Shown one piece after another: positions 34,437 through 43,311 of a DNA stretch of 64,000 nt. This stretch comes from Streptomyces sp. PKU-EA00015 (lineage in GTDB: Bacteria; Actinomycetota; Actinomycetes; Streptomycetales; Streptomycetaceae), in NCBI RefSeq assembly GCF_013387495.1, contig NZ_JABZEE010000051.1, positions 60,370-124,369 of the forward strand, written 5' to 3'. The translations under genes were made by a program, and so were the position numbers. Position 1 is the stretch's first letter. Each line of letters opens with the position of its first letter. The notes under the pieces are model-generated. The model saw nothing but the letters and a program-made list of their open reading frames with translations. It had not been told where the DNA came from and searched no databases.

Positions 34437-35288
34437 TCAGTCCTTCACCGCGCCGCCCAGCCCGGAGACCAGACGTCGCTGAACGAGTACGAAGAAGACG
34501 AGCACCGGCACGGTCATCACGGTAGAGGCCGCCATGATCCCGCCCCAGTCGTTCTCGTCCGGCTTGAAGAAGACGAGCAGCGCCATCGGCAGCGTCGACT
34601 GCGACGTGTCGCTGATGATGAACGACTTGGCGAAGAGGAAATCGTTCCATGTCGAGATGAACGAGAACACGCTCGTCGCCACCAGCCCGGGAAAGACCAG
34701 CGGGAAGAGGATCTGCCACAGGAACCGCGTACGGCTCGCGCCGTCGATGTACGCGGCCTCCTCCAGGGCCTCGGGGACCGCCTTGACGAAGCCGCGCAGC
34801 ATCCAGATCGCGAACGGCAGCGAGAAGGCGATGTGCGGCAGGATCAGCGAGCCGAGGGTGTTCAGCTGTCCGGCGTCGCGCATCAGGAAGAACAGCGGAA
34901 TCGTCAGGGCCTCGATCGGCACCATCTGCGCGACGAGGAACATGACGAGCAGGGTCGTACGGAACCGGAACCGGAACCGGGTGACCGCCGTGGCGGCCAG
35001 GAACGCGATCAGCGCCGAGGCGACGACGACCGTTCCCGCCACGATCAGGCTGTTGAGGAAATAACGGCCGAATTCCTGCTGTTCGAAGACCCGGCGGAAG
35101 GAGTCCAGCGAGGGGGCGAGCGTCCAGGGACGCGGCTGGGCGGACTGGATCTCACCGGCCGGTTTGAAGGCGGAGAGGACCATCCAGTACAGCGGGAAGG
35201 CGACCACCAGCGCGACGGCGAGCGCCGTCGCCTCGGCGGCGAGCCGTCCGGGACGCCGGATCCGCCACGCGCTCGTACCGAGGCTCAT
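34437..35288 (-). CDS. Sugar ABC transporter permease (MalG type)
   Basis: 283 residues with six membrane helices. The EAA loop, which contacts the ATPase, is EALEEAAYIDGASRTRFLWQILFPLVFP. It is the second permease of the transporter and overlaps the first by four bases (ATGA), so they are translated together. Substrate is inferred from the hexosaminidase downstream. Confidence 0.92.
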   Translation of the reverse strand: MSLGTSAWRIRRPGRLAAEATALAVALVVAFPLYWMVLSAFKPAGEIQSAQPRPWTLAPSLDSFRRVFEQQEFGRYFLNSLIVAGTVVVASALIAFLAATAVTRFRFRFRTTLLVMFLVAQMVPIEALTIPLFFLMRDAGQLNTLGSLILPHIAFSLPFAIWMLRGFVKAVPEALEEAAYIDGASRTRFLWQILFPLVFPGLVATSVFSFISTWNDFLFAKSFIISDTSQSTLPMALLVFFKPDENDWGGIMAASTVMTVPVLVFFVLVQRRLVSGLGGAVKD

Positions 35289-36514
35289 ATCTCTTCTCCC
35301 TGGCGTCGCAGCAGTCGCAGGTACACGAGCGTGACCGCGAGCAGAATCAGCAGCATGACCACGCCGATCGCCGAACCCAGGCTGTACTGGGAGGACGCGA
35401 ACGCCTTCTGATAGGCGTACACATTGAGCACGAGATTCTGTCCGGCGATGCCTCCGCCGTTCGTCATCACGTAGATCTGCGTGAAGACCTTGAAGTCCCA
35501 GATGATCGACTGAATGGTGACGACGACGAGGATGGGCCGCAGCATCGGGGCCGTGACGGAACGCCAGATGCGCCACTGCGACGCCCCGTCCAGCGAGGCC
35601 GCCTCCAGCACCTCGCCGGGAATCGCCTTGATGCCCGCGTAGACCGTCACCATCACGAACGGGAACGAACACCACACGACCTCGAAGAGGACGAGCGAGA
35701 AGGCGCTCCAGCGGCCGTAGGTCCAGGAGAAGTCGCCCAGAGCGAGGACCCGGTTGACCGGGCCGTGGTCGGGGTCGAAGAGGAAGACCCAGACGGTGGA
35801 GCCCGTGATCGCCGGGGTGGCCCACGCGCCGAGCGCGGCCAGCATCAGGGCGAGGCGCGGCAGCGCCCGTACGCGGGTCAGCAGGACCGCGAGCGCGCAG
35901 CCGAGGGCGAGGGTGGCGAGGACGCAGGCGGCGGCGAAGAGCACGGTCGCGAGGAGCACCTGCCGGAACTGGCTGTCGGCGAGGAGGGTGCGGTAGTTGC
36001 CGAGGCCCTGGAAGCTGGTCGGCTCGCCGCCGCTGACCTGGGCCTGGGTGTACTCCAGGAAGGAGATGAGGCCGAGCTGGTAGACCGGGTAGACGAGCAG
36101 GGCGGCGAGGACGGCCAGGGCGGGCGCGAGGTAGATCCACGGGGTCCAGCCCCCGCGCCGCCCCGGCGCCCTCGGGGCCCGGCGGCCCCCGGTCGGCGGC
36201 TCCTTGCCGGGCCGCCCGGCCCGCGCCACAGTCTTGACGACGGCGGCGGGGTCGGCCGTGCCGGCCGCGGCACGCGGGCCGGCACCCGCCGACGCCCTTG
36301 TCGCCGCGGGCGGCACGGTGTCCGACTCGGACGGGCCGGCCGCGGTCGTCTCGTGGTGTGCGGGCTCGTCGGCCGGGGACGGCGGAGGCGCGGCCGCCTC
36401 GGAAGCCGGGGCGCCGGGGGACGCGGACGGGCCGGACGGGGACGGGCCGGACGGGGACGGCGGCGCGGTGGCGGACTCCGTTCGCCCGGTCGTGCCGTTC
36501 GTGCGGTGCGTCAT
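35285..36514 (-). CDS. Sugar ABC transporter permease (MalF type) with long N-terminal tail
   Basis: 409 residues. Six helices begin near TPWIYLAPALAVLAALLVYP, about residue 131, and the EAA loop is GEVLEAASLDGASQWRIWRSVTAPMLRP. The first ~130 residues are Ser/Pro/Ala/Gly-rich and have no transport motif; typical MalF-like permeases of this group start just before helix 1. I kept the ATG at 36514 because it is 5 bp from the binding-protein stop. A later start is possible. Confidence 0.88.
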   Translation of the reverse strand: MTHRTNGTTGRTESATAPPSPSGPSPSGPSASPGAPASEAAAPPPSPADEPAHHETTAAGPSESDTVPPAATRASAGAGPRAAAGTADPAAVVKTVARAGRPGKEPPTGGRRAPRAPGRRGGWTPWIYLAPALAVLAALLVYPVYQLGLISFLEYTQAQVSGGEPTSFQGLGNYRTLLADSQFRQVLLATVLFAAACVLATLALGCALAVLLTRVRALPRLALMLAALGAWATPAITGSTVWVFLFDPDHGPVNRVLALGDFSWTYGRWSAFSLVLFEVVWCSFPFVMVTVYAGIKAIPGEVLEAASLDGASQWRIWRSVTAPMLRPILVVVTIQSIIWDFKVFTQIYVMTNGGGIAGQNLVLNVYAYQKAFASSQYSLGSAIGVVMLLILLAVTLVYLRLLRRQGEEI

Positions 36515-36519
36515 CGGCG

Positions 36520-37818
36520 TCAGCCCGCCGACGCGAACGCCGCGTCCATCTTCTCCGCCGCGTCCTTCGACGCGGCCGCCACGTCCTTCTTGCCGCTGAC
36601 GATCTCCTGGAACATCGAGGGCAGGACGAGCGAGGCGTCGATCCGGCCCCACGCCGGGGACGCGGGCACGAACTTGGCTCCCGCGTCGAGCGTCTTGATG
36701 AACGGTTCGACGAACGGCTCCTTCTTCGCGGCCTCGGCCCGCACGTCGGTGTACGTCGGCAGGAAGCCCATCGCGTCGAACAGCTTCGCCTGCGTCTCCT
36801 TGCCCGCGAACCGCTTCATCAGGTCCACCGCCAGGGTGCGGTGCGAACTGCTCCTGAGAACACCGATGTTGTTGCCGCCCGCGAAGGCAGGAGCGATCTC
36901 GCCCGCCCTCAGCCCGGGCAGCGGCACGACGGCGTACTTGCCCTTGACCGAGCCGGCCTCGACCGCCTGGTGGCTGAAGTCGCCGCCGATGGCCATGGCC
37001 GCCTTGCCGGAGGCGAACGCGGTGACCGTCGCGTTGCCGCCCATGGAGGCGCACTTGGCGGCGGGACAGTTGTCGTCGCCGAACAGGGATGTGTAGGCCG
37101 TGATGCCCTTCCGTGCGGCGGCGCTGTCGATGGCGGACGTGTACGAGCCGCCGCTGCGGGAGGCGAGCTCGCCGCCGTTGGCCCAGATGAAGGGCATCGC
37201 GCCGTAGGTGTACGCGCCGCCGACCGCGAGCCCGTACAGCTCCGGCTTCTGCTTGCGGATCTTCTTGGCGGTCGCGATCAGTTCGCCCTGGGTCCTGGGC
37301 GGTTCGACGCCCAGCTCCTGGAAGACGTCGGTGCGGTAGTAGAGCGCGCGGGCTCCCACGAAGAGGGGCGCGCCGTAGACCTTTCCGCCGACCGTGACCG
37401 ACTCCCGGGCGGTGGGGTCGGTGTCCTTCGCCTCGTCCCAGGCCCCGAACTCGGCCGTGACGTCGGCGAGTCCGCCGTCCTTCACGTATCCGGCGGTGTC
37501 GGTGTTGCCGTACTCGATGACGTCGGGGGCGCTCGCCGGGTCGTTGAAGGCGGCCTTGATGCGCTGGGCGCGGGTCTCGACGGGGATGTACTCGACCTCG
37601 ACCTCCGCGCCCTTGTGCGCCTTCTCGAAGGCGGCGACCGCGGCGTCGACGACCTGCTCCTTGGGCTTGTTGTTGACCTCCTGGAAGAGCCAGACCCGCA
37701 GGGTGCCGCTCTTGGCGTCCTCCTTGGCGCCGGTGTCGGAGGTCTGGGGGGCGCAGGCGGTGAGGCCCGCCAGGGCGAGTGCCGCCACGGGGGCGGCGAG
37801 TGTGGCGATGAGCTTCAT
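36520..37818 (-). CDS. Sugar-binding lipoprotein of an ABC transporter
   Basis: 432 residues of the solute-binding protein family 1. The signal peptide MKLIATLAAPVAALALAGLTAC ends in a lipobox, so C22 is lipidated and the protein is held at the outer membrane face. The mature domain binds a sugar, probably an amino-sugar oligosaccharide from the neighbouring hexosaminidase. First gene of the operon; no ATPase gene is present, as usual in Streptomyces where a shared ATPase (MsiK) serves many transporters. A palindrome lies upstream. Confidence 0.92.
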   Translation of the reverse strand: MKLIATLAAPVAALALAGLTACAPQTSDTGAKEDAKSGTLRVWLFQEVNNKPKEQVVDAAVAAFEKAHKGAEVEVEYIPVETRAQRIKAAFNDPASAPDVIEYGNTDTAGYVKDGGLADVTAEFGAWDEAKDTDPTARESVTVGGKVYGAPLFVGARALYYRTDVFQELGVEPPRTQGELIATAKKIRKQKPELYGLAVGGAYTYGAMPFIWANGGELASRSGGSYTSAIDSAAARKGITAYTSLFGDDNCPAAKCASMGGNATVTAFASGKAAMAIGGDFSHQAVEAGSVKGKYAVVPLPGLRAGEIAPAFAGGNNIGVLRSSSHRTLAVDLMKRFAGKETQAKLFDAMGFLPTYTDVRAEAAKKEPFVEPFIKTLDAGAKFVPASPAWGRIDASLVLPSMFQEIVSGKKDVAAASKDAAEKMDAAFASAG

Positions 37819-37844
37819 GCGGGAAACCCCCACGCGTCGTCGCG

Positions 37845-37878
37845 TTGCAGTATGCGCAACGCATGTTTCGTACTGCAC
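37845..37878. promoter_or_regulatory. Nested inverted repeats upstream of the sugar operon
   Basis: ATGCG-CAA-CGCAT (37852-37864) is a perfect 5-bp repeat, flanked by TGCAGTA (37846-37852) and TACTGCA (37871-37877). It lies 27-60 bp before the binding-protein start, where a LacI- or GntR-type sugar repressor would bind. No regulator gene is in the window. Confidence 0.55.
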
Positions 37879-37988
37879 AACACGCAGGAGGCTAGAGGTG
37901 GCCGGCGCAGCGCCACAAGTGGTCTCAACCACTCTGTGACCGGCAGCCGCACCCCGTGCAACGCCGCGGCGAGGACCGAGGACGCGAA

Positions 37989-38030
37989 ACGGCCCCCGGG
38001 GGCACGCGAAACGCGCACCCCGGGGGCCGT
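37989..38030 (-). terminator. Terminator of the DUF3039 gene
   Basis: ACGGCCCCCGGGG and CCCCGGGGGCCGT form an outer 13-bp stem, with an inner CGCG-AAA-CGCG helix after an asymmetric bulge. It lies 27 nt beyond the DUF3039 stop. Confidence 0.75.
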
Positions 38031-38057
38031 CGGAAGAAGCCGTCGAGCGGCGGCGGA

Positions 38058-38345
38058 CTACTTCTTCTTGTCGCCGTCCTTGCCCTTGTCGCCACCCGAG
38101 CTCATGGACTCGTAGATCTCCTTGCACAGCGGGCAGACCGGGTACTTCTTGGGGTCACGCCCCGGCACCCAGACCTTTCCGCATAGCGCGACCACGGGAG
38201 TGCCGTCGAGGGCACTCGCCATGATCTTGTCCTTCTGGACGTAATGGGCGAAGCGCTCGTGGTCGCCGTCGCCGTGCGACACCTGCGGCGTCGGCTCTAC
38301 CAGGGTCCCGGTGCCTGTCCCGCGCTCGGGCTCAAGAGTGCTCAT
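38058..38345 (-). CDS. DUF3039 family protein
   Basis: A 95-residue protein of unknown function. HERFAHYVQKDKIMASALDGTPVVALCGKVW is the conserved core, and ALCGKVW...VCPLC provides Cys pairs that could hold zinc. The tail is Lys/Asp-rich (KGKDGDKKK). The ATG at 38345 has GGAG 5 nt upstream. Found in most Actinobacteria, usually near murA or yqgE. Confidence 0.85.
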   Translation of the reverse strand: MSTLEPERGTGTGTLVEPTPQVSHGDGDHERFAHYVQKDKIMASALDGTPVVALCGKVWVPGRDPKKYPVCPLCKEIYESMSSGGDKGKDGDKKK

Positions 38346-38408
38346 GAGCTCCAAGGGTACCCACGCCGACGCCGGTACGGGAGCGAGGACCCCGGCGCGG
38401 CGATCCGG

Positions 38409-38969
38409 TCAGTTGAGGGACGGGTCGTCCGGATACGTCGCGAACATGGCCAGTTCGTTGCGCTGGCGGCGCAGCACCGCACGCCACAGCGTCTCCGGCC
38501 GCGGCGAGGACACGTCGCCGGGCTCCGACTCGACGACGTACCACGCGCCGTCCTGCAGCTCGGCCTCCAGCTGGCCCGGGCCCCAGCCCGCGTATCCGGC
38601 GAAGATCCGCAGGGAACCGAGCGCGGAGCCGAGCAGCTCGGGCGGCGCCTCCAGGTCGACGAGGCCGATCGCCCCGTACACCCGCCGCCAGCCGAGCGGC
38701 CCCTCGTCGCCGGGGATCACCGCGACGCCGAGCGCCGAGTCCAGGGAGACGGGACCGCCCTGGAAGACGACACCGGGCTCCCCCGCCAGCGCGGCCCAGG
38801 ACTCGAGGATGTCGCCCACGTCGACGGGTGTGGGCCTGTTGAGGACGACGCCGAGAGAACCCTCGTCGTCGTGGTCGAGCAGCAGGACCACCGCGCGGTC
38901 GAAGTTCGGGTCCGCGAGGGAAGGTGTGGCGACGAGCAGCCGCCCTGTGAGCGAGGACACCTCGGTCAT
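38409..38969 (-). CDS. YqgE/AlgH family protein (DUF179)
   Basis: 186 residues. SSLTGRLLVATPSLADPNFDRAVVLLLDHDDEGSLGVVLNRP is the family signature. Despite the name, its role is not known. I chose the ATG at 38969 where the family begins. It is divergent from murA and lies next to DUF3039 on the same strand. Confidence 0.87.
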   Translation of the reverse strand: MTEVSSLTGRLLVATPSLADPNFDRAVVLLLDHDDEGSLGVVLNRPTPVDVGDILESWAALAGEPGVVFQGGPVSLDSALGVAVIPGDEGPLGWRRVYGAIGLVDLEAPPELLGSALGSLRIFAGYAGWGPGQLEAELQDGAWYVVESEPGDVSSPRPETLWRAVLRRQRNELAMFATYPDDPSLN

Positions 38970-39271
38970 GCGACACATGATCCCGCATCTCGGCCGTCCG
39001 CGGGGGCGGAGCGGCACAGTGCGCCACCGCGGGTGCGAGGGGGCGCAGGTCGGAGCGTGCCCCGCGCGCGGGCGTCCGGGTGCCGTCGGCGCCCCGGGTC
39101 CGGTGACAGTGTGCGAGAGGCGGCGGACGGAACGTGTTGTACCCGATTCATTACGTACCAAGAGCCCCCTCACCCATACATCGAAGGGCCCCGGGCCCCT
39201 TACCCTTTTCTCTGGCCCTGCCCGACGGCCCCCTCGATGCGCTGGGGGGACCCCTGCGGAACGCGAGATTC
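38970..39271. other. Divergent promoter region between yqgE and murA
   Basis: A 302-bp gap with no gene. I see no promoter hexamers I trust. The right half has a near-palindromic AAGGGCCCCGGGCCCCTT at 39185-39202, about 70 bp before murA. Confidence 0.5.
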
Positions 39272-40612
39272 ATGACCGGCACAGACGATGTACTGCTTGT
39301 CCACGGCGGAACCCCGCTGGAGGGCGAGATCCGCGTCCGCGGCGCGAAGAACCTCGTGCCCAAGGCGATGGTCGCCGCCCTGCTCGGCAGCGAGCCGAGC
39401 AGGCTGCGCAATGTGCCCGACATCCGCGATGTGAGAGTCGTCCGCGGACTGCTCCAGCTCCACGGCGTGACGGTCCGCCCGGGCGACGAGCCCGGCGAGC
39501 TGGTCCTCGACCCCACGCACGTCGAGAGCGCGAACGTCGCCGACATCGATGCCCACGCGGGCTCCTCGCGCATCCCGATCCTGTTCTGCGGCCCGCTGCT
39601 GCACCGGCTCGGGCACGCGTTCATCCCGGGTCTGGGCGGCTGCGACATCGGCGGCCGGCCGATCGACTTCCACTTCGACGTCCTGCGCCAGTTCGGCGCC
39701 ACGATCGAGAAGCGTGCGGACGGCCAGTACCTGGAGGCCCCGCAGCGGCTGCGCGGCACCAAGATCCGTCTGCCGTACCCGTCGGTCGGCTCGACCGAGC
39801 AGGTGCTGCTGACGGCGGTGCTCGCCGAGGGCGTCACCGAGCTGACCAACGCGGCGGTCGAGCCGGAGATCGAGGACCTGATCTGCGTCCTGCAGAAAAT
39901 GGGCGCGATCATCTCCATGGACACGGACCGGACGATCCGGATCACCGGTGTCGACAAGCTCGGCGGCTACACCCACCGCGCGCTCCCGGACCGCCTGGAG
40001 GCGGCGTCCTGGGCGTCGGCGGCCCTGGCCACCGAGGGCAACATCTACGTGCGCGGCGCTCAGCAGCGCTCCATGATGACGTTCCTGAACACGTACCGGA
40101 AGGTCGGCGGCGCCTTCGAGATCGACGACGAGGGCATCCGCTTCTGGCACCCGGGCGGTCAGCTGAAGTCCATCGCGCTGGAGACGGACGTCCACCCCGG
40201 CTTCCAGACCGACTGGCAGCAGCCGCTGGTCGTGGCCCTGACACAGGCGACGGGGCTGTCGATCGTGCACGAGACGGTGTACGAGTCGCGGCTCGGCTTC
40301 ACGTCCGCGCTGAACCAGATGGGCGCGCACATCCAGCTCTACCGGGAGTGCCTGGGCGGCTCCGACTGCCGCTTCGGCCAGCGCAACTTCCTCCACTCGG
40401 CGGTCGTGTCGGGTCCGACGAAGCTCCAGGGCGCGGATCTGGTCATCCCCGACCTGCGCGGCGGCTTCTCGTACCTGATCGCGGCGCTGGCGGCGCAGGG
40501 GACGAGCCGGGTGCACGGCATCGACCTGATCAACCGCGGCTACGAGAACTTCATGGAGAAGCTGGAGAAGCTCGGCGCGAAGGTCGAGCTGCCCGGCGGC
40601 CCGATCGTCTGA
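39272..40612 (+). CDS. murA: UDP-N-acetylglucosamine 1-carboxyvinyltransferase
   Basis: A 446-residue enzyme transferring enolpyruvate from PEP to UDP-GlcNAc, the first committed step of peptidoglycan synthesis. The N-terminal RGAKN lysine (K26) and the active-site Cys in GLGGCDIGGRP (C124) that reacts with fosfomycin are intact, so this is a drug-sensitive form on this criterion. The ATG at 39272 is the family start. It is followed by a strong terminator. Confidence 0.95.
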   Translation: MTGTDDVLLVHGGTPLEGEIRVRGAKNLVPKAMVAALLGSEPSRLRNVPDIRDVRVVRGLLQLHGVTVRPGDEPGELVLDPTHVESANVADIDAHAGSSRIPILFCGPLLHRLGHAFIPGLGGCDIGGRPIDFHFDVLRQFGATIEKRADGQYLEAPQRLRGTKIRLPYPSVGSTEQVLLTAVLAEGVTELTNAAVEPEIEDLICVLQKMGAIISMDTDRTIRITGVDKLGGYTHRALPDRLEAASWASAALATEGNIYVRGAQQRSMMTFLNTYRKVGGAFEIDDEGIRFWHPGGQLKSIALETDVHPGFQTDWQQPLVVALTQATGLSIVHETVYESRLGFTSALNQMGAHIQLYRECLGGSDCRFGQRNFLHSAVVSGPTKLQGADLVIPDLRGGFSYLIAALAAQGTSRVHGIDLINRGYENFMEKLEKLGAKVELPGGPIV

Positions 40613-40622
40613 CGCATCCTCA

Positions 40623-40659
40623 CCGACGGCCCTCGCGGGTTTCCCGCGGGGGCCGTCGG
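40623..40659 (+). terminator. Terminator of murA
   Basis: CCGACGGCCCTCGCGGG (40623-40639) pairs with CCCGCGGGGGCCGTCGG (40643-40659) through 16 Watson-Crick pairs and one wobble, with a TTT loop. It begins 10 nt after the murA stop. Confidence 0.85.
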
Positions 40660-40811
40660 CGTTGTCGGACGGTACGACATCCGCCGCAGCGCCTCGCGCA
40701 CGCACTCGGCGGACGGCCCAGCCGGTGGCCGTCGCAGGGCCCCTGGAGGACCACGGAGCCGTCCCGCGGCGGTGCGAGTGGTACGGGGGCACCCGGCGCC
40801 GGGCGTGCGGA

Positions 40812-40841
40812 AGGGCGGGCACCCGTAGCGGTGCCCGCCCT
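40812..40841 (-). terminator. Terminator of the HU gene
   Basis: AGGGCGGGCACC (40812-40823) pairs perfectly with GGTGCCCGCCCT (40830-40841), a 12-bp stem with a 6-nt loop, 16 nt after the HU stop. Confidence 0.8.
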
Positions 40842-40856
40842 CCGGCGCTTCAGGCC

Positions 40857-41138
40857 TTACTTGCCCTTGGCGGCTTCCTTGAGCTTCGAGCCCGCGGAGA
40901 CCTTCACGCTGTAGCCGGCCGGGATCTGGATCGGGTCGCCGGTCTGCGGGTTACGAGCGGTGCGAGCGGCACGGTGGGTGCGCTCGAAGGTCAGGAAGCC
41001 GGGGATGGTGACCTTCTCGTCGCCCTTGGCGACGACCTCGCCGACGGTCTCGGCGAGAGCGGCCAGAACGGCGTCGGCGTCCTTGCGGGTCACCTCGGCG
41101 CGGTCGGCCAGCGCGGCCACCAGCTCACTGCGGTTCAT
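40857..41138 (-). CDS. hupA: HU-type nucleoid protein
   Basis: 93 residues. It bends DNA as a dimer and compacts the chromosome. NRSELVAALADRAEVTRKDADAVLAAL forms the dimerising helices, GFLTFERTHRAARTARNP the start of the DNA-binding arm, and it lacks the long Lys/Ala-rich tail of HupS, so it is the vegetative form. The ATG at 41138 has GGGAGT 6-7 nt upstream. Confidence 0.95.
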   Translation of the reverse strand: MNRSELVAALADRAEVTRKDADAVLAALAETVGEVVAKGDEKVTIPGFLTFERTHRAARTARNPQTGDPIQIPAGYSVKVSAGSKLKEAAKGK

Positions 41139-41491
41139 TTCGTTACTCCCGTGTTCTTCTTGCCTGTGAGGCGTGGATCGAAGCCGATGCTGCCAGGGCC
41201 CTCGGACAGTCCCCGGACCCGGGTCTGCTGTCAGACCCCTCCGCGCCCGCGGGGGTCCCCCCAAGGCGCAGGTCCTCGAGGAAGCATCCTGCCCCCACCA
41301 GCGGCGGGAAAGCCAATCCGGCACCCTCCGGAGTCACACGAAAAGCGCCAGCGCCCTGTCGTGGTGACGTTCCGTCGACTCCCTTGAGACTCATTGGAGC
41401 GGCCCGGCCGCGGCCGGACTGCGGCCGCGGGCTCATGGTCCGCCACCCTAAAGGGGGGTTTGGGATGCCGCGACCCGCGACGCGCCGTATG
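41139..41491. other. Intergenic region upstream of hupA and downstream of malic enzyme
   Basis: A 353-bp gap. It has a GC-rich near-palindromic block (GGCCGCGGCCGG then GCGGCCGCGG) at 41406-41430 and CCCTAAAGGGG at 41447-41457, either of which may end malic enzyme transcription. The side nearest hupA holds its promoter. No gene seen. Confidence 0.5.
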
Positions 41492-42922
41492 TCAGGCGGA
41501 CGTGGGGCCCGTCACAGCCGCTGCCGCCCTCGCCGCCTCGCGGACGGCGCCCGCGACGGCACCCGCGACCTTGTCGTTGAAGACCGACGGAACGATGTAG
41601 TTCGGATTGAGCTCGTCCTCGGTCACGACGTCCGCGAGCGCGGCCGCCGCCGCCAGCATCATCTCCGTGTTGACGGTCCGGGACTGGGCGTCCAGCAGAC
41701 CGCGGAACACACCCGGGAACACCAGCACGTTGTTGATCTGGTTGGGGAAGTCGGAACGGCCCGTGGCCACAACTGCCGCCGTCTGACGGGCGATTGCCGG
41801 GTCGACCTCCGGATCCGGATTCGCGAGCGCGAAGACGATCGCCCCGTCCGCCATCGCCGCGACGTCCTCCGCACCCAGCAGATTCGGAGCCGAGACACCG
41901 ATGAACACATCGGCCCCCACCACCGCCTCCCTGAGCGTGCCGGTGACGCCCTCCGGGTTGGTGTTGTCCGCGATCCAGCGCAGCGGGGAATCGCCCGCCG
42001 CCCCCACCAGGTCCTCACGGCCCGCGTGCACGACACCGTGGATGTCGGCCACCACGGCGTGCTTGACACCCGCCGCGATCAGCAGTTTCAGGATGGCCGT
42101 GCCGGCCGCGCCCGCACCAGACATGACCACCCGCACATCGCCGACCGACTTGCCCACCACACGCAGCGCGTTGGTCAGCGCGGCGAGGACGACGATGGCG
42201 GTGCCGTGCTGGTCGTCGTGGAAGACGGGGATGTCCAGCGCCTCGCGCAGCCGGGCCTCGATCTCGAAGCAGCGGGGCGCGGAGATGTCCTCCAGGTTGA
42301 TGCCGGCGAAGCCGGGGGCGATCGCCTTGACGATCTCCACGATCGCGTCCGTGTCCTGGGTGTCCAGGCAGATGGGCCAGGCGTCGATGCCCGCGAACCG
42401 CTTGAACAGGGCCGCCTTGCCCTCCATGACCGGCAGCGCGGCCTTGGGGCCGATGTTGCCCAGGCCCAGCACGGCGGAGCCGTCCGTCACCACGGCGACG
42501 GAGTTGCGCTTGATCGTCAGGCGGCGGGCGTCCTCGGGGTTCTCCGCGATCGCCATGCACACACGCGCCACACCCGGCGTGTAGATCATCGAGAGGTCGT
42601 CACGGTTGCGGATGGGATGCTTGGACGCCATCTCGATCTTGCCGCCGAGGTGCATCAGGAACGTACGGTCGGACACCTTGCCGAGGACGACACCCTCGAT
42701 CTTGCGCAGCTCCTCGACGATCTCGTCGGCATGCGCGGTGGAACTCGCGGCGATCGTGACGTCGATACGCAGCTTCTCGTGACCGGAAGCGGTCACGTCC
42801 AGGCCGGTCACGGAGCCGCCGTTGGACTCCACAGCCGTGGTCAGCTGGGAGACCGCGGTTCCGCTCGCGGGCACCTCCAGCCGGACCGTCATCGAGTACG
42901 AGACGCTGGGCGCCGTTGCCAT
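41492..42922 (-). CDS. Malic enzyme with N-terminal ACT domain
   Basis: 476 residues. An ACT-like domain (SVSYSMTVRLEVPASGTAVSQL) covers about residues 1-85 and suggests allosteric control. The catalytic part has MIYTPGVARVC with the active-site Tyr, then FHDDQHGTAIV and the Rossmann motif GAGAAG. It oxidatively decarboxylates malate to pyruvate with NAD(P), linking the TCA cycle to gluconeogenesis and lipid precursors. It stands alone; an unusual palindrome lies upstream. Confidence 0.93.
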   Translation of the reverse strand: MATAPSVSYSMTVRLEVPASGTAVSQLTTAVESNGGSVTGLDVTASGHEKLRIDVTIAASSTAHADEIVEELRKIEGVVLGKVSDRTFLMHLGGKIEMASKHPIRNRDDLSMIYTPGVARVCMAIAENPEDARRLTIKRNSVAVVTDGSAVLGLGNIGPKAALPVMEGKAALFKRFAGIDAWPICLDTQDTDAIVEIVKAIAPGFAGINLEDISAPRCFEIEARLREALDIPVFHDDQHGTAIVVLAALTNALRVVGKSVGDVRVVMSGAGAAGTAILKLLIAAGVKHAVVADIHGVVHAGREDLVGAAGDSPLRWIADNTNPEGVTGTLREAVVGADVFIGVSAPNLLGAEDVAAMADGAIVFALANPDPEVDPAIARQTAAVVATGRSDFPNQINNVLVFPGVFRGLLDAQSRTVNTEMMLAAAAALADVVTEDELNPNYIVPSVFNDKVAGAVAGAVREAARAAAAVTGPTSA

Positions 42923-43006
42923 GACCGGGTTCCTCTGCTTTCCCTAGCTTCGTTGCTGCGCGACGTCAGGGGCCGAGGCCCGGCAGCGCCTAACGATGGT
43001 GACACC

Positions 43007-43025
43007 TACCTGCCGGTAGCAGGTA
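43007..43025. promoter_or_regulatory. Palindrome upstream of malic enzyme
   Basis: TACCTGC-CGGTA-GCAGGTA is a perfect 7+5+7 inverted repeat; an overlapping CTACC-TGCC-GGTAG repeat shares it. The centre lies about 94 bp before the malic enzyme start, suited to a TetR-like dimer. The regulator is not in the window. Confidence 0.5.
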
Positions 43026-43084
43026 ATGCGGTCATTTTGTTTTCGGAAACTCTTTTCCACCATACGAGAAGCTGCTGGGAAACA

Positions 43085-43127
43085 GAAGAGGCCCGGAGTC
43101 ACCGATACGGTGACTCCGGGCCTCTTC
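43085..43127 (-). terminator. Terminator of helD
   Basis: A perfect 19-bp stem: GAAGAGGCCCGGAGTCACC (43085-43103) with GGTGACTCCGGGCCTCTTC (43109-43127), loop GATAC. It lies between helD and malic enzyme on the minus strand, about 185 nt past helD. The strongest hairpin in the window. Confidence 0.85.
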
Positions 43128-43311
43128 CAGGTGGTTCAAGTGGCACCGACCCGCCATGCTCGCCTCGCGGCAAGTGGTCGCTCGTAGCGACGAAGGTTGG
43201 GCCCGGGGGCTTGGATCGAGCCGGTGCCACACCCAGGCTAACGCACCACCCGGGCAAGTGATTCCCCCTCCGCGTGTTGACTCGCCGTCAGTCACCCGCG
43301 GGCCGCACTCG

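Noticed and set aside
36298..38115. 605-aa plus-strand ORF opposite the sugar-binding protein
   Set aside because: Runs across two genes and the operator; no signal peptide or motif.
41384..43261. 625-aa plus-strand ORF opposite malic enzyme
   Set aside because: His/Asp/Arg-rich antisense frame without domains; it crosses the 19-bp terminator of helD.
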